This document shows positions 16,952 to 26,146 of a stretch of DNA of 64,000 nucleotides, piece by piece. The stretch covers positions 4,092,001-4,156,000 of the forward strand of contig NZ_AP031496.1 in the NCBI RefSeq assembly GCF_042850945.1, given 5' to 3'. A model generated the notes under the pieces. It made no database searches, was not told the DNA's origin, and saw only the letters and a program-made list of their open reading frames with translations. Within the stretch, counting starts at the first letter, position 1; each line of letters opens with the position of its first letter. A program made the position numbers and the translations under genes. This DNA is from Halioxenophilus aromaticivorans. Lineage in GTDB: Bacteria; Pseudomonadota; Gammaproteobacteria; Pseudomonadales; Cellvibrionaceae.

Positions 16952-18856
16952 TTATAGGGCTGGTGCCTCGGCCAATTTAAAGGCAATAAAGACATTGCCG
17001 GGCATATAGGGGTTAAAGAAGTAACCCGAATTTAAAAACATCATGTCGCCATCCAAGGCCGCTGAAGCTCCGCCTTCCAGGGCACCGCCAAAAGCTTTTA
17101 CACCATTAACGGTGGTAAAATCTTTGGCGGTATTAAATTGCCACAATACCTTGCCTGTGCGGGTATCATGGGCGCGAATATAGCCGTCTAAGCTGCCGGC
17201 AAATACCAGCTCGGGTGTGGTTGAAATTGCAGCGCCATTGCCGGGCATGCAATAGGGTTTATCGCCGCAAACGCCGGTAACGGCGTGCCACTGCCACTGA
17301 TAACGGCCGGTTTTTATATCCAACGCGAACAATCCTGGGTTGGGTTTTCGAGGAGCGTGGTGCTGGGATTCCTGAGCATCTGAAATAGGCACAAAAACCG
17401 TATCGCCGCTCACAGCCATTCCAAAGTGAATGCCGCCTACCAAGCCGCCTTTACTGACTTGCCGCTGCCATAGGAGTTTGCCGGTATCCGGTGCCAGCGC
17501 CCACACGATGCCGGATTTTTGGCCGGCTAAAACCAGTTCGCTGCCGTCGCTGTGGGTTGCCAAAATAGGCGGAGCGCCAAAGTCGTAGTCCGGGCCTACC
17601 GGTTGCGGGCAGTTAGTTTGGTCGGCCATTTCACAGGCGCTGTTCCAGGCATCGTTAGCGGTAGCTTGGAACACCCAGTTAATTTTACCCTGATCTAAAT
17701 CCATTGCGATGATGGCATCGCTGGTCTCGGTGGTGGGCCGGGAATAGTTTTCTCCGGTGCCGACTAATAATTGGTTTCGCTTTGCATCGGTGGCCGGGCT
17801 ATTCCAAATAGGCGCTCCAGAAGGCCCCACTCGGTCGGTGCCAGCGCTGTTTTTACCTCTAACATTAGGTCGCTCAGCAATGGTGTAGGTTTGCCATACC
17901 TTTTCTCCGGTTGCCGTATCAAAGGCCACCACGGAGCCCCGAAAAGTACAGCAGGCGTAGTCTGGGTCGGCGGCGGCAAGTACCTCTAAAGACGACACAG
18001 GAACATACAGCCGATTTTTAAACAGCGTGGGCGAACCGGTAATGGTGGCGCTGGGATGTGCATCCGGCCGCACCTGCCAACGTAGCTTACCCGTACGTGC
18101 GTCTAACGCGTAAACGTTGCCCAGGTAATCGCCAAAATACAGCCCCGGTTGCGCAGTTTTGTCGTTCTTATCCCAGCTACTTAAAATAATAGCAGTACGC
18201 ACCTCGGCCTTGGCGCGATAGCTCCAACGCACGCAGCCGGTGGTTTTATCCAGGGCAAATACTCGCCCGTCCTGGCTGCCCACGAAGACCGCGTCGCCGC
18301 CAATGGCCGGGTGAGATCGCGCTCTAACGGCATCGGGAAAACCAAACGCCCAGGCAACATCGAGCTGTTGAATATTGCTGGGGTTGATGGTTGTGGCTTC
18401 GGCATCAAATACTCGGGTATTCTGCGGTTGCGCCCCCCAACCCACCACTGCTGGCACCTGGGCGCCGTCAAACTGGGCGGATTCACCCTGGCATTGCGGG
18501 AAGGCTTTGGGCTTTTCGGTGGATAAGGGTTGGCCAGTTAAGTATTCAGCAACGGCCTTTTTTTGCTGCAGGTTTAATTGCGGAACTCGCGGCGCCATCA
18601 CCCCTTCGGTTAATGCATGATAAATCGATGCCGTGGACATAAAGCCTAGCATGCCTTTAACCGGCGCCTTGGGCACTCCGGTTTCGTGGCAAGCAGCACA
18701 CACAGTGCGATAAACCTCTTCACCGGTGGCTAGAGCCTCCGGCGACAACAAAGACGTGTTGGTGTTGATCTTTTCAGCAAACGCCGCCGGCCAAATGCCC
18801 ACTAAGCAATTCAACCCTGCAAACCAACAAACCCGTAGTAACGCATTTTTTTTCAT
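16952..18856 (-). CDS. Quinohemoprotein dehydrogenase: N-terminal cytochrome c fused to PQQ beta-propeller
   Basis: A 634-aa exported protein. ATG at 18856 is chosen because it is followed directly by a clean signal peptide (MKKNALLRV to AAFA); an upstream frame of 21 codons adds charged residues before it. Residues 53-57 are the haem site CAACH in a small cytochrome domain. From about 135 onwards are PQQ-propeller repeats (AxDxxTGxxxW pattern, for example ALDARTGKLRW). Adjacent cysteines C302-C303 match the vicinal disulphide of PQQ alcohol dehydrogenases. Haem first and propeller second is the arrangement of polyvinyl-alcohol-dehydrogenase-like enzymes rather than the common C-terminal haem type. 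The predicted role is periplasmic oxidation of a secondary or primary alcohol. Confidence 0.88.
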   Translation of the reverse strand: MKKNALLRVCWFAGLNCLVGIWPAAFAEKINTNTSLLSPEALATGEEVYRTVCAACHETGVPKAPVKGMLGFMSTASIYHALTEGVMAPRVPQLNLQQKKAVAEYLTGQPLSTEKPKAFPQCQGESAQFDGAQVPAVVGWGAQPQNTRVFDAEATTINPSNIQQLDVAWAFGFPDAVRARSHPAIGGDAVFVGSQDGRVFALDKTTGCVRWSYRAKAEVRTAIILSSWDKNDKTAQPGLYFGDYLGNVYALDARTGKLRWQVRPDAHPSATITGSPTLFKNRLYVPVSSLEVLAAADPDYACCTFRGSVVAFDTATGEKVWQTYTIAERPNVRGKNSAGTDRVGPSGAPIWNSPATDAKRNQLLVGTGENYSRPTTETSDAIIAMDLDQGKINWVFQATANDAWNSACEMADQTNCPQPVGPDYDFGAPPILATHSDGSELVLAGQKSGIVWALAPDTGKLLWQRQVSKGGLVGGIHFGMAVSGDTVFVPISDAQESQHHAPRKPNPGLFALDIKTGRYQWQWHAVTGVCGDKPYCMPGNGAAISTTPELVFAGSLDGYIRAHDTRTGKVLWQFNTAKDFTTVNGVKAFGGALEGGASAALDGDMMFLNSGYFFNPYMPGNVFIAFKLAEAPAL

Positions 18857-18921
18857 TATTATATTGGCACAAACATTGACTCGCTTAGGTCGAGCCAGAA
18901 AGGTGAAAACAACGTACAAGT

Positions 18922-18956
18922 AAAAAGCAACAATGCCGTGAAATCACGGCATTGTT
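18922..18956 (-). terminator. Intrinsic terminator of the TonB receptor gene
   Basis: A perfect 12-bp stem AACAATGCCGTG/CACGGCATTGTT with a four-base loop (18929-18956) followed on the minus strand by GCTTTTTAC. It lies directly after the TonB receptor stop and upstream of the quinoprotein gene. Confidence 0.88.
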
Positions 18957-18970
18957 GTTCACTATCGCAT

Positions 18971-21205
18971 TTAGAAATTGAAGCTCACTTCGGCGCCGTA
19001 CTCTCTTGGCGCGCGAGGTATGGAGAATCGCCAGAAAGAGGTATCGCCGGTTCTGGAGGGGGATACCACGTAATCGTGTGAGTAGGCATCTTCATCGGTT
19101 AGGTTTCGGCCAAAAATAGCGACCTTCCATTTTTCCATCTCGAAACTAAGGCTGCTGTCCAATAAACCGAATGCCTCAACCGTGGAGCCGGGGTGATTGG
19201 TTAGCGTGCCTTCATAGTCGTCACGCCAGCTGTACCCTAAGCGCCACATGACAGAGGCATCCGCAACCGGAAACTCCATGACAGATTGCAAGGAATAGGT
19301 CAGCTCTGGCGCTCGTCGTAAATCCAGGTCACTTTCGTCGGCAATAATCCCGTCACCGTAGATGTCGGCCTCAAATTCATTGTACTGTGCATCCAAAAAC
19401 CCGACGTTACCGCTAACCCGCCAAAAATCCGTAAGCACCGCTTGCATTTCCAATTCCACGCCACTGAATTCAGCCTCACCCACGTTACGAATGGCCAACT
19501 GATTCTGCGTAGCGAGGTTTGGCGCGGGTATGGATACTTCGATTTGCATATCGTCATATACCATATGGAACAAGGTAGCATTAAGCTGCAACTTGCCATC
19601 CAGCCAGTTTGTTTTTGCGCCTAATTCGTAGTTGGTAAGTGTCTCTGGGCCGAAACCTTCGCCTAGCACATCTGGCGTGGAAGCTCGCGGAGAGAAACCA
19701 CCACTGCGGAAGCCGGTGGAATTGGTAAAGTACAACATGGCATCGTCGTTGAAGGCATAACGCACACCCCAACGATAGATCCAGTCGTTATCTGTTCTGT
19801 CTCCACCGGCGTTGGGGCCGGCCAACACCGCACCTGTGCCTGGGTCGGTAACAGTACGGCTCATGCGTTTGGTTTCGGTGATGTAGCGAGCGCCCAACGT
19901 CCAAACTAGCTTCTCGTCCATCATTCTGTAGTCACCTTCTGCGAAGATGGACTGGGATTCACCACTGGTGACGGTGTCTTCCAGGGGTGTCCAAACGTCG
20001 CTAAACGCTTGGGTCAGCTGGAAAGTCGTGGCGTCTGCGGAAGATGAGAACAAACCCGCTTGCCAAGTGAGGGCATCCCCGGCGTCCCGGGAAAGCCGAA
20101 TTTCGTTGGTGCTTTGTTCGTAATCGCCCCAGCGACTAACGTGGTAAAGCGTAGCGCCGATGCCGTCCATATCGGCTTTGTATTCATCGTCTGCGGTTAA
20201 AAAGCTGCCGATGTAAGTTAACGAATATTCGTCAGAGATTTCCACGCTCATACGAGCCGTGCCCTGTATTTTTTCTAAACCAACATCGCCAATCCAATTA
20301 GCGTCGTTTTTCAGCCGATCCCCACCAATGGGTTCGCCGGACTGATCATTACAGGAATAACCATACAAGCTGTAGAAGGTACAGAAGGCATCTTGGCCGG
20401 CGGTAGACGTGGCTAACACCGCCGCCGTTTTACCCTCCATATTGCTGTAGCCAAAATCCAGCTCTCCGGTAAAGGTGTCCACCGGCTGCCATAGGAAGTG
20501 CACACCAGCACTGGTGGTATCCTTTTTACTCATTTCGCCACCGAGACGGCTCTTAGTATAGCCCTCCCCCTGGTTCAAACTGGAGGCAGTTAATTTTACT
20601 GCCCAGTCATCACTGCCGTAGTTGTACAACAAATCCAAGTCGGCTTTTTCATAGGCGCCTAAACGGCCACGCACCTTACCAAAGGATTGATCCAGCTCTG
20701 GCTTGGTACGAATAATATTAATCAAACCACCAACCACGTTTTTACCAAACAACGTACCCTGCGGACCCCGCAGAACTTCAATGCGCTGAATATCGATCAA
20801 ATCGAAGACATTACCGGTACCGGTTGCTAGGGGCACACCATCAACGGCAATTAAAACCGTTGGGTCAAAGGCTTTTTCAACGTCCTGGTAGCTGATACCA
20901 CGAACAGAAAAGCCGCCGCCGGCTGGCGTACCTGCTTCGATGGTGTCGAGAATAACATTGGGGGCGAACTGCGATATGGAAGTCACATCCAGCGTATAAG
21001 AGTTTTCGATATCAGCGCCTGAGATAGCACTTACTGCAACAGGCACATCCTGCATGCCTTCCTCTCGTTTTCGCGCGGTAACGACGACTTCTTCGAGAGT
21101 CATACCTTGGGCCGCTACGCTATTAGAAACCGCAACACCTGAGGTAGCCAGAGTTGCTAACGCCAGGCAAAGCGTTGTTTTTCGATGGTTACTGGTTGTG
21201 TTCAT
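18971..21205 (-). CDS. TonB-dependent outer-membrane receptor, second
   Basis: The 744-aa receptor has a signal peptide ending in VAAQG, the TonB-box-like LEEVVVTARKREE (about 37-49), and a plug with SVRGISY, VLIAVDGVPLATG, VLRGPQGTLFGKN and GGLINIIRTKP. The C-terminal barrel ends in the aromatic SFNF. TGAGGA lies five bases before the ATG. It has its own terminator, so it is probably transcribed separately from the quinoprotein operon although on the same strand. It likely imports the pathway substrate or a relative. Confidence 0.94.
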   Translation of the reverse strand: MNTTSNHRKTTLCLALATLATSGVAVSNSVAAQGMTLEEVVVTARKREEGMQDVPVAVSAISGADIENSYTLDVTSISQFAPNVILDTIEAGTPAGGGFSVRGISYQDVEKAFDPTVLIAVDGVPLATGTGNVFDLIDIQRIEVLRGPQGTLFGKNVVGGLINIIRTKPELDQSFGKVRGRLGAYEKADLDLLYNYGSDDWAVKLTASSLNQGEGYTKSRLGGEMSKKDTTSAGVHFLWQPVDTFTGELDFGYSNMEGKTAAVLATSTAGQDAFCTFYSLYGYSCNDQSGEPIGGDRLKNDANWIGDVGLEKIQGTARMSVEISDEYSLTYIGSFLTADDEYKADMDGIGATLYHVSRWGDYEQSTNEIRLSRDAGDALTWQAGLFSSSADATTFQLTQAFSDVWTPLEDTVTSGESQSIFAEGDYRMMDEKLVWTLGARYITETKRMSRTVTDPGTGAVLAGPNAGGDRTDNDWIYRWGVRYAFNDDAMLYFTNSTGFRSGGFSPRASTPDVLGEGFGPETLTNYELGAKTNWLDGKLQLNATLFHMVYDDMQIEVSIPAPNLATQNQLAIRNVGEAEFSGVELEMQAVLTDFWRVSGNVGFLDAQYNEFEADIYGDGIIADESDLDLRRAPELTYSLQSVMEFPVADASVMWRLGYSWRDDYEGTLTNHPGSTVEAFGLLDSSLSFEMEKWKVAIFGRNLTDEDAYSHDYVVSPSRTGDTSFWRFSIPRAPREYGAEVSFNF

Positions 21206-21250
21206 GTGATCCTCATTATTATTTATTGTTTTGTTGATCAGATATTATTT

Positions 21251-21270
21251 AATCAGACTTGATTGTTTTT
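21251..21270. promoter_or_regulatory. Operator candidate before the TonB receptor
   Basis: AATCA-GACT-TGATT (21251-21264) is a perfect 5-4-5 inverted repeat continuing as GATTGTTTTT, about 46-65 bp upstream of the receptor ATG. The GATTGTTTT part recurs at 25995 and, inverted, at 46867, suggesting a shared regulator. Confidence 0.4.
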
Positions 21271-21278
21271 ATAAGTCT

Positions 21279-21303
21279 TAAAAAAACGCCCTCACAGCGG
21301 GCT
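21279..21303 (-). terminator. Intrinsic terminator after the SnoaL-like gene
   Basis: On the minus strand GCCC-GCTGTGA-GGGC is followed by G and a run of T residues. It is a short stem, placed 11 bases after the stop of the 21314-21727 gene. Confidence 0.65.
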
Positions 21304-21313
21304 GCTGCAAAGT

Positions 21314-21727
21314 TTATTCCCCGTGTAGCGACTGAAAACTGCGCTGCACAAACAACCACTGACCGTCGATGCGTTGCAACTTATCATCGTACTGCCCGCT
21401 AGGCCGTAGCTCTGTACCATCAGCTAACACGGCAACTTCAGAGGTATAGCTGCGCATGGTCGCAGTATTACCTTGAATATCGATAGAGCCCGCGGATTGA
21501 ATCATAAACACAAATGGAAAATGCTCCATGGCCTGGGTCCAGGCATTGACGATGTTGGCCTTACCCTTGATTTCTTCCATACCCGGCACCACTGGCAGAT
21601 TCCATTCGGAATCCTCTGCCCAGGTACTACCCCAAATATCGGCGCTGCGCTGGTTTACGCCATCGGCGTAGATATCCAGCAATTCTCTAATGGCCAAACG
21701 ATCTTCTGTGGATCCAGAAAACGACAT
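21314..21727 (-). CDS. SnoaL/NTF2-like protein
   Basis: A 137-aa cone-shaped NTF2-fold protein (DRLAIRELLDIYADGVNQRS helix, WAEDSEW, late GQWLFVQRSF strand). The fold serves ketosteroid isomerases, cyclases and dehydratases as well as non-catalytic proteins. It is one of four such genes here. The start is ATG at 21727 with GAGGAG six bases upstream. It is first in line upstream of the TonB receptor. No catalytic Asp/Tyr pair of true ketosteroid isomerase can be assigned safely. Confidence 0.8.
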   Translation of the reverse strand: MSFSGSTEDRLAIRELLDIYADGVNQRSADIWGSTWAEDSEWNLPVVPGMEEIKGKANIVNAWTQAMEHFPFVFMIQSAGSIDIQGNTATMRSYTSEVAVLADGTELRPSGQYDDKLQRIDGQWLFVQRSFQSLHGE

Positions 21728-22344
21728 GAAACGCTCCTCGCTTTATCTTTTATTATTCTCTACTGCGCTTTGCACAGTAGAGTCTATCTTCCTGGGCAAT
21801 ATTTGTTTACCTGTGCACAGGGTCAAATACAGCAATATCACTCGTTGCGCCGAACATGTCACTCCTACATTACAGCGCCTGCATTGCAGCCCAAAAAACC
21901 AACCGTAAGCACTATGTTTTGGCTTTGGGGTTACGGTTCTCGGATTACGCTTAGAGCAACTGAGAATAGCCTTAAACTCCAACAAACTGCCCACTTATAG
22001 TTAACGTAATTGGGCCTTAATACACCTTATTGCAACCGAATTACCTAGTCTTTGCTACTCCCCATTTTGTTAGGTAGAAGTGTGAGCTAATACATCGGAT
22101 AAATTAGCCTAATACGAGAAAGACCGAAGGCCTATATAAACATACCTGGCTGTCTTTAATCTACCAGCATACCGACAAACTTAAACCGAACGCTTACTAG
22201 CAATACCACACGCTAACCGCAAAGGCCAAAAGCGGTAATCCGTTCTACCGAAGCCCTGCGAGCATTAGCTACAGGCAGATAACTCGATGCTTAATCCGAC
22301 CAACCGGAAACCAATAACTATTCGAAATAATAAAAGGAGCATTT
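21728..22344. other. 617-bp divergent intergenic region
   Basis: No gene recognised. An 8-bp inverted repeat AACCGTAA/TTACGGTT with a 22-base spacer lies at 21901-21938. A TGTCTTTAAT element at 22151-22160 resembles the recurring half-site seen before other operons of the island. It should carry promoters for the two divergent SnoaL-like genes. Confidence 0.45.
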
Positions 22345-22809
22345 ATGACCAATACAACCAGTAAGGACCAACTCAACAGCGAGCTACTGCACAGGCTTCA
22401 ACGGCTGGAAAACCATCAAAACATACAAGCAGTAGTAACGGATTACTTAATTGCAGTGGACGACCTGAATGACGTTGAGGCGGTTTTAGATTGTTTTACC
22501 GAAGACGCCGTATTTGATATGTCCGGCATTAACTACCCCACGTTAACCGGCAAGCCTGCCCTGCGGGACTTTTTTAGCAATGTATTTGACAGCATGACGC
22601 ATCATGCCCACTACGCAACCAATTTTAAACTGGATTCCGTAACTGACAACACCGCCAAATGCCGCACCCATGTAATAGGCATGGGTAAGACTAAGCAAGG
22701 AGAGGATGTACTGTTTTATTTGCAATACCACCTGGATATGCAGTACGAAGATGGACGCTGGAGAATGTCGCGTTTCAAAGGGATGGCGCTAATGCCTTTA
22801 GAAGGTTAG
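22345..22809 (+). CDS. SnoaL/NTF2-like protein
   Basis: A 154-aa protein with the NTF2-like pattern: an initial helix (VVTDYLIAVDDLNDVEAVLDCF), then FTEDAVFDM, a strand-rich second half, and GRWRMSRFKGM at the end. Related proteins act as isomerases, dehydratases or small oxygenase beta-like subunits. AAGGAG lies six bases before the ATG. It is transcribed alone, convergent with the SnoaL-like gene at 22935. The function is unassigned. Confidence 0.8.
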   Translation: MTNTTSKDQLNSELLHRLQRLENHQNIQAVVTDYLIAVDDLNDVEAVLDCFTEDAVFDMSGINYPTLTGKPALRDFFSNVFDSMTHHAHYATNFKLDSVTDNTAKCRTHVIGMGKTKQGEDVLFYLQYHLDMQYEDGRWRMSRFKGMALMPLEG

Positions 22810-22820
22810 CGAGTGCTTGC

Positions 22821-22842
22821 GGAGGTTGCAGGGGCAACCTCC
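22821..22842. terminator. Hairpin between convergent genes
   Basis: GGAGGTTGC (22821-22829) pairs with GCAACCTCC (22834-22842) around AGGG. It is a stable stem just after the SnoaL stop, but without a T-run, so it is a weak or rho-assisted terminator at best. Confidence 0.45.
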
Positions 22843-22934
22843 CAGCCATTAGGTAACTTATGGTATTGGAGACTGGAAAGGATGCCTCTCTGTTAACGAG
22901 AAACTTACAATCGATGAACTTATAAACGATGAAT

Positions 22935-23507
22935 TTATAATCGAGAATAACTCAAGTCTTCTTTGCCACGGCTACCATGGTTGGTAAACATCGCAAACAC
23001 CGAATCGCGCCAAACCTGCTCGCTATTAAATGTGTTTGACCAATCCACCACAAATAAACGGTGGTAAAACTTCCATAGGCCGTCGTGCTTTACAAATTTA
23101 TCAACGTAGCGCCCACCCACCAAGCGCTCTACCTTTTCGCCATCTTCAATTAAGGTTACTGCCGCAGTCACATAGGCTTCCCCCTCTGCCGTTTCACCAT
23201 CAATGTTGTATAACTCATTGGTAATCGCGTGGAAGCTACGCTCCATTACATCGTTGGGCTGGGTAATAATTTCGGCGTAATCTGCGGCAGCGCCGGCAAA
23301 TACACCAACATCCACCGTGGCATCCGGGTGCCAAATGGACTGCATCAGTGGCGTGTCGCAGCGGTCCACCGCGCGGCAGTACTGAGCGTTGAGATCGTGA
23401 ATTGCTTGCTTTGCAATTACCGCCTCTATGGTTAATGTCTCTTGGGTTAACGCCTCTTGAGTTAGCGCCTGGGATGTTTCAGAACCGGAATTAGAAGAAT
23501 GTGCCAT
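22935..23507 (-). CDS. SnoaL-like (SnoaL_4 type) protein
   Basis: The 190-aa protein has a low-complexity N-terminus with a repeated ALTQE/TLTQE pattern. An NTF2-like domain follows (AIHDLNAQYCRAVDRCDTPLMQ, WHPDATVDVG, later GLWKFYHRLFVVDW). The fold is shared with ring-hydroxylating dioxygenase beta subunits and scytalone-dehydratase-like enzymes. It lies 14 bp behind the TonB receptor and is probably co-transcribed. It could be a dehydratase/isomerase or an accessory protein to one of the Rieske alpha subunits; the sequence does not decide. Confidence 0.8.
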   Translation of the reverse strand: MAHSSNSGSETSQALTQEALTQETLTIEAVIAKQAIHDLNAQYCRAVDRCDTPLMQSIWHPDATVDVGVFAGAAADYAEIITQPNDVMERSFHAITNELYNIDGETAEGEAYVTAAVTLIEDGEKVERLVGGRYVDKFVKHDGLWKFYHRLFVVDWSNTFNSEQVWRDSVFAMFTNHGSRGKEDLSYSRL

Positions 23508-23521
23508 ACAAAATCTCTTAG

Positions 23522-25747
23522 TTAAAAATTAAATCCTACCTCTAAGGCCAGAGTTCGTCTGGGGCCATTGGAGGCAAAATTCATAACGCCCGGAGCATAA
23601 AACCCAGATGCCCGGTATTTTTCGTCGGTGATATTTTTCCCGCGCAGGGCCAGCGACCAGCGATCGTCGTTGGCGCGCCAGCGAATACTAGCGTCTAGTA
23701 AGTCTAACGCGTCGATTCGACCGATGGGATGGTTTCGCGTATCCGTATCACGCTCACTGGTGTGCATCCATACCAAATTAAAAGTGCCTGTGCCTGGGCC
23801 CAAACCAAACTCCAAGGCCGCACCTAAAGAAGCTTGAAGTTCTGGCGCATTGCGCAGATTAAGACCGGATGCGTCCTCTTGGCCATTGGCGGGATTTGCG
23901 TCTAAATCGAATTCAAAATTATCGTAGCTCGCATCTAAATAACTCAATGAGGCATTCAGCGTTAACGCTTCCGTTGGCAAATATACCATTTCCAATTCGG
24001 CGCCAGATATTTCCGCACTGGCCGCGTTCTCCACCCGTGTTACCGGCGTGGCACCTACGTATGCCAGTTGATCCACTTGTAGGTCTTGGTAATCATTATA
24101 AAATAGTGCCAGGTTAGTACGCAGCAGCCCTTCTAGCCAGTCGGCCTTTAAGCCCAACTCCCAAGTATCCACGATTTCTGGGTCATACGGGCCAATATCT
24201 TCAGGGAAGGTAATCCGAGCATTAAAACCGCCGGATTTAAATCCCCGGGCTTGGTAGCCGTACAACATGGCATTATCGGATAACGTCCAATCAAAGCCCA
24301 GACGCCAGCCTAGGTTTTCCCACTCGTCTTTACTTGCGGCCGGGGTTAATCCTAAAGATACGCCGGAAAACTGAGTTTCATTGACCAAACTGAGTTCTTT
24401 TTCCTGCCAGGTGTAGCGAATACCGGCTTGCAAGCGCAGCTGGTCTGCCACCTGCCAGTAGCCTTGGGAAAAAATCGACCAAGCCTGATCGTCTTGATCC
24501 GGGTTGGCCAGCAACACCAAACCTGGGCCAAAGGCATCCACCGCGCTGGTGCTGCCTAACTGCCAATTTTGATTAAAATAATACAGGCCCGTCGTTAGCT
24601 CGGTAGCATCGGTTGGCGTAAAGCTGGCCCGTAATTCTTGTGAAAATTGTTTATTATCGGTGATGCGACGAGTGCTGTAGAGCTGCACAGGTGTGCCGTC
24701 TTGATCGGTCCACTCGTCCAGCGTGAACTGTCGACCGTTGGTGATGGAAACCCAGTCAGCGCCGGCCATCGCCCAATTCATGGTTAAGGTAGCGCCTTCG
24801 ATGTCGAAATTAGAGAAATTGTTAAATTGGCTAAAGCTACGAAAGCTAACGTCACTCATAGGTACCGAGTATTCAGGCACATACAACGCCATACCCGGGT
24901 CCGACTGGTTTACCACCATGGGCGAGTCGTTACGGCCCCGACCATATTCCAGCTGAAGCGTTGCATCAAACACCTCACTGGGGGTAAATTTTAAATACCC
25001 CCTGCCCGAGGTAACCTCCTGTGCGCCGAGATCATCACCGGACTGCCAATCCTTGTAAAAGCCATCAAAAGACTTGCGCATCATGGCGATCTTGCCCGAT
25101 ACCGAATCAGACAACGGCAGCTCTATGGCCGCAGCCACATCTTGTCGGCCATAGTCTCCCAGGGTCACCCGGCCACGGCCATTGAGCTCACCTGTGGGTT
25201 GCTTGGTGATCACATTGATAACGCCGCCAATAGTATTGGCACCAAACAACGTACCTTGCGGCCCTCGCAATATCTCCACCCGTTCAATATCAAATAGATC
25301 CAACAGTGCGGTGGTGTTACTCCCCTGATACACACCGTCTACTACCACGCCAACAGACGGGTCTATAAAGCCATCGGCCTCTTGCACACCAATGCCGCGG
25401 ATACTCACCGCCGCCGTCATACTGACGTTAACCACATTGGTAACCACAAGGCTCGGTACCGTGCCACTGATATCGCGCAGATCCGCGGCGAATGCACGCT
25501 CTAACATATTGCCCGTCATAGCGGTTACCGCCACCGGCGTTTCTTGCAAGCTCTCTTCGCGCTTTTGGGCGGTAACGATAATTTCTTCTAACGCTGCGCT
25601 AGCCACGGTTGGAATTGCGAGCGTGGCCAAGGTTGCCGAAACAAAGGTGGCCGGAACAAAAATAGCCTGAGCAAAACAATGGGGTATTAATTTTCGAGCT
25701 TTGTGTGGGCCGGAACGGCCTATGGAGAAATCGGGAGCGTAGTTCAT
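23522..25747 (-). CDS. TonB-dependent outer-membrane receptor, third
   Basis: The 741-aa receptor has an unusually long N-terminus (about 50 residues, charged first, then a hydrophobic stretch ending TVASA). EEIIVTAQKREE forms the TonB-box region, followed by plug motifs SIRGIG, VVVDGVYQGSN, ILRGPQGTLFGAN and GGVINVITKQP. The barrel ends in GFNF. AAGGG precedes the ATG by eight bases. It heads an operon with the SnoaL_4 gene and is divergent from the Rieske-VOC-Rieske operon, sharing a 400-bp control region with it. Confidence 0.94.
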   Translation of the reverse strand: MNYAPDFSIGRSGPHKARKLIPHCFAQAIFVPATFVSATLATLAIPTVASAALEEIIVTAQKREESLQETPVAVTAMTGNMLERAFAADLRDISGTVPSLVVTNVVNVSMTAAVSIRGIGVQEADGFIDPSVGVVVDGVYQGSNTTALLDLFDIERVEILRGPQGTLFGANTIGGVINVITKQPTGELNGRGRVTLGDYGRQDVAAAIELPLSDSVSGKIAMMRKSFDGFYKDWQSGDDLGAQEVTSGRGYLKFTPSEVFDATLQLEYGRGRNDSPMVVNQSDPGMALYVPEYSVPMSDVSFRSFSQFNNFSNFDIEGATLTMNWAMAGADWVSITNGRQFTLDEWTDQDGTPVQLYSTRRITDNKQFSQELRASFTPTDATELTTGLYYFNQNWQLGSTSAVDAFGPGLVLLANPDQDDQAWSIFSQGYWQVADQLRLQAGIRYTWQEKELSLVNETQFSGVSLGLTPAASKDEWENLGWRLGFDWTLSDNAMLYGYQARGFKSGGFNARITFPEDIGPYDPEIVDTWELGLKADWLEGLLRTNLALFYNDYQDLQVDQLAYVGATPVTRVENAASAEISGAELEMVYLPTEALTLNASLSYLDASYDNFEFDLDANPANGQEDASGLNLRNAPELQASLGAALEFGLGPGTGTFNLVWMHTSERDTDTRNHPIGRIDALDLLDASIRWRANDDRWSLALRGKNITDEKYRASGFYAPGVMNFASNGPRRTLALEVGFNF

Positions 25748-26146
25748 AGCTAACCCTTATGTTTGGTTTATTTTTTATTAATTATTTTACAACGCCACCC
25801 TTAACCGGTTTCCCTGCCGTTTGCGGGACAGCTTAACGTCTTTAATAAGTGCTCAAAACATTATCTAGGCAAGTAATCAAATGCTAAACCTAGTAAAAAA
25901 GGTAGATTTGAAGTTACCTATAGTAACAGCCCTACAGCACGCTTAATTCGACTCTAGCCACCGTAGACCGGTCAAATATTTTACAGTCAGTTTTGATTGT
26001 TTTATTTTTTAACTAGTGATACCTTGACCATTCACGCTGGCATTAAGCTCTTAGCTAGCGCGTCATATTCTAGGTCAGAATCTCGCAGCAATACCCAACG
26101 CTGCCCTAATACAATAATAAACAGCCTTATCTGGAGTGAACGGATC
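25748..26146. other. Divergent control region, TonB receptor / Rieske operon
   Basis: 399 bp without a supported gene; the plus-strand frame open from 25997 has no protein similarity before the GTG at 26147. It contains the operator candidate at 25983-26000 and AT-rich promoter-like sequence. Confidence 0.5.
25983..26000. promoter_or_regulatory. Operator candidate ACAGTC-n6-GATTGT
   Basis: An imperfect inverted repeat followed by TTTATTTTTT, similar in half-sites to the palindromes at 6978-6991 and 44186-44203, although with a longer spacer. It is placed about 150 bp upstream of the Rieske start. Confidence 0.4.

Noticed and set aside
25997..26146. Fifty-residue N-terminal extension of the Rieske oxygenase
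   Set aside because: No similarity to the family, while GTG at 26147 has a ribosome site and matches the start of the paralogue at 54975.
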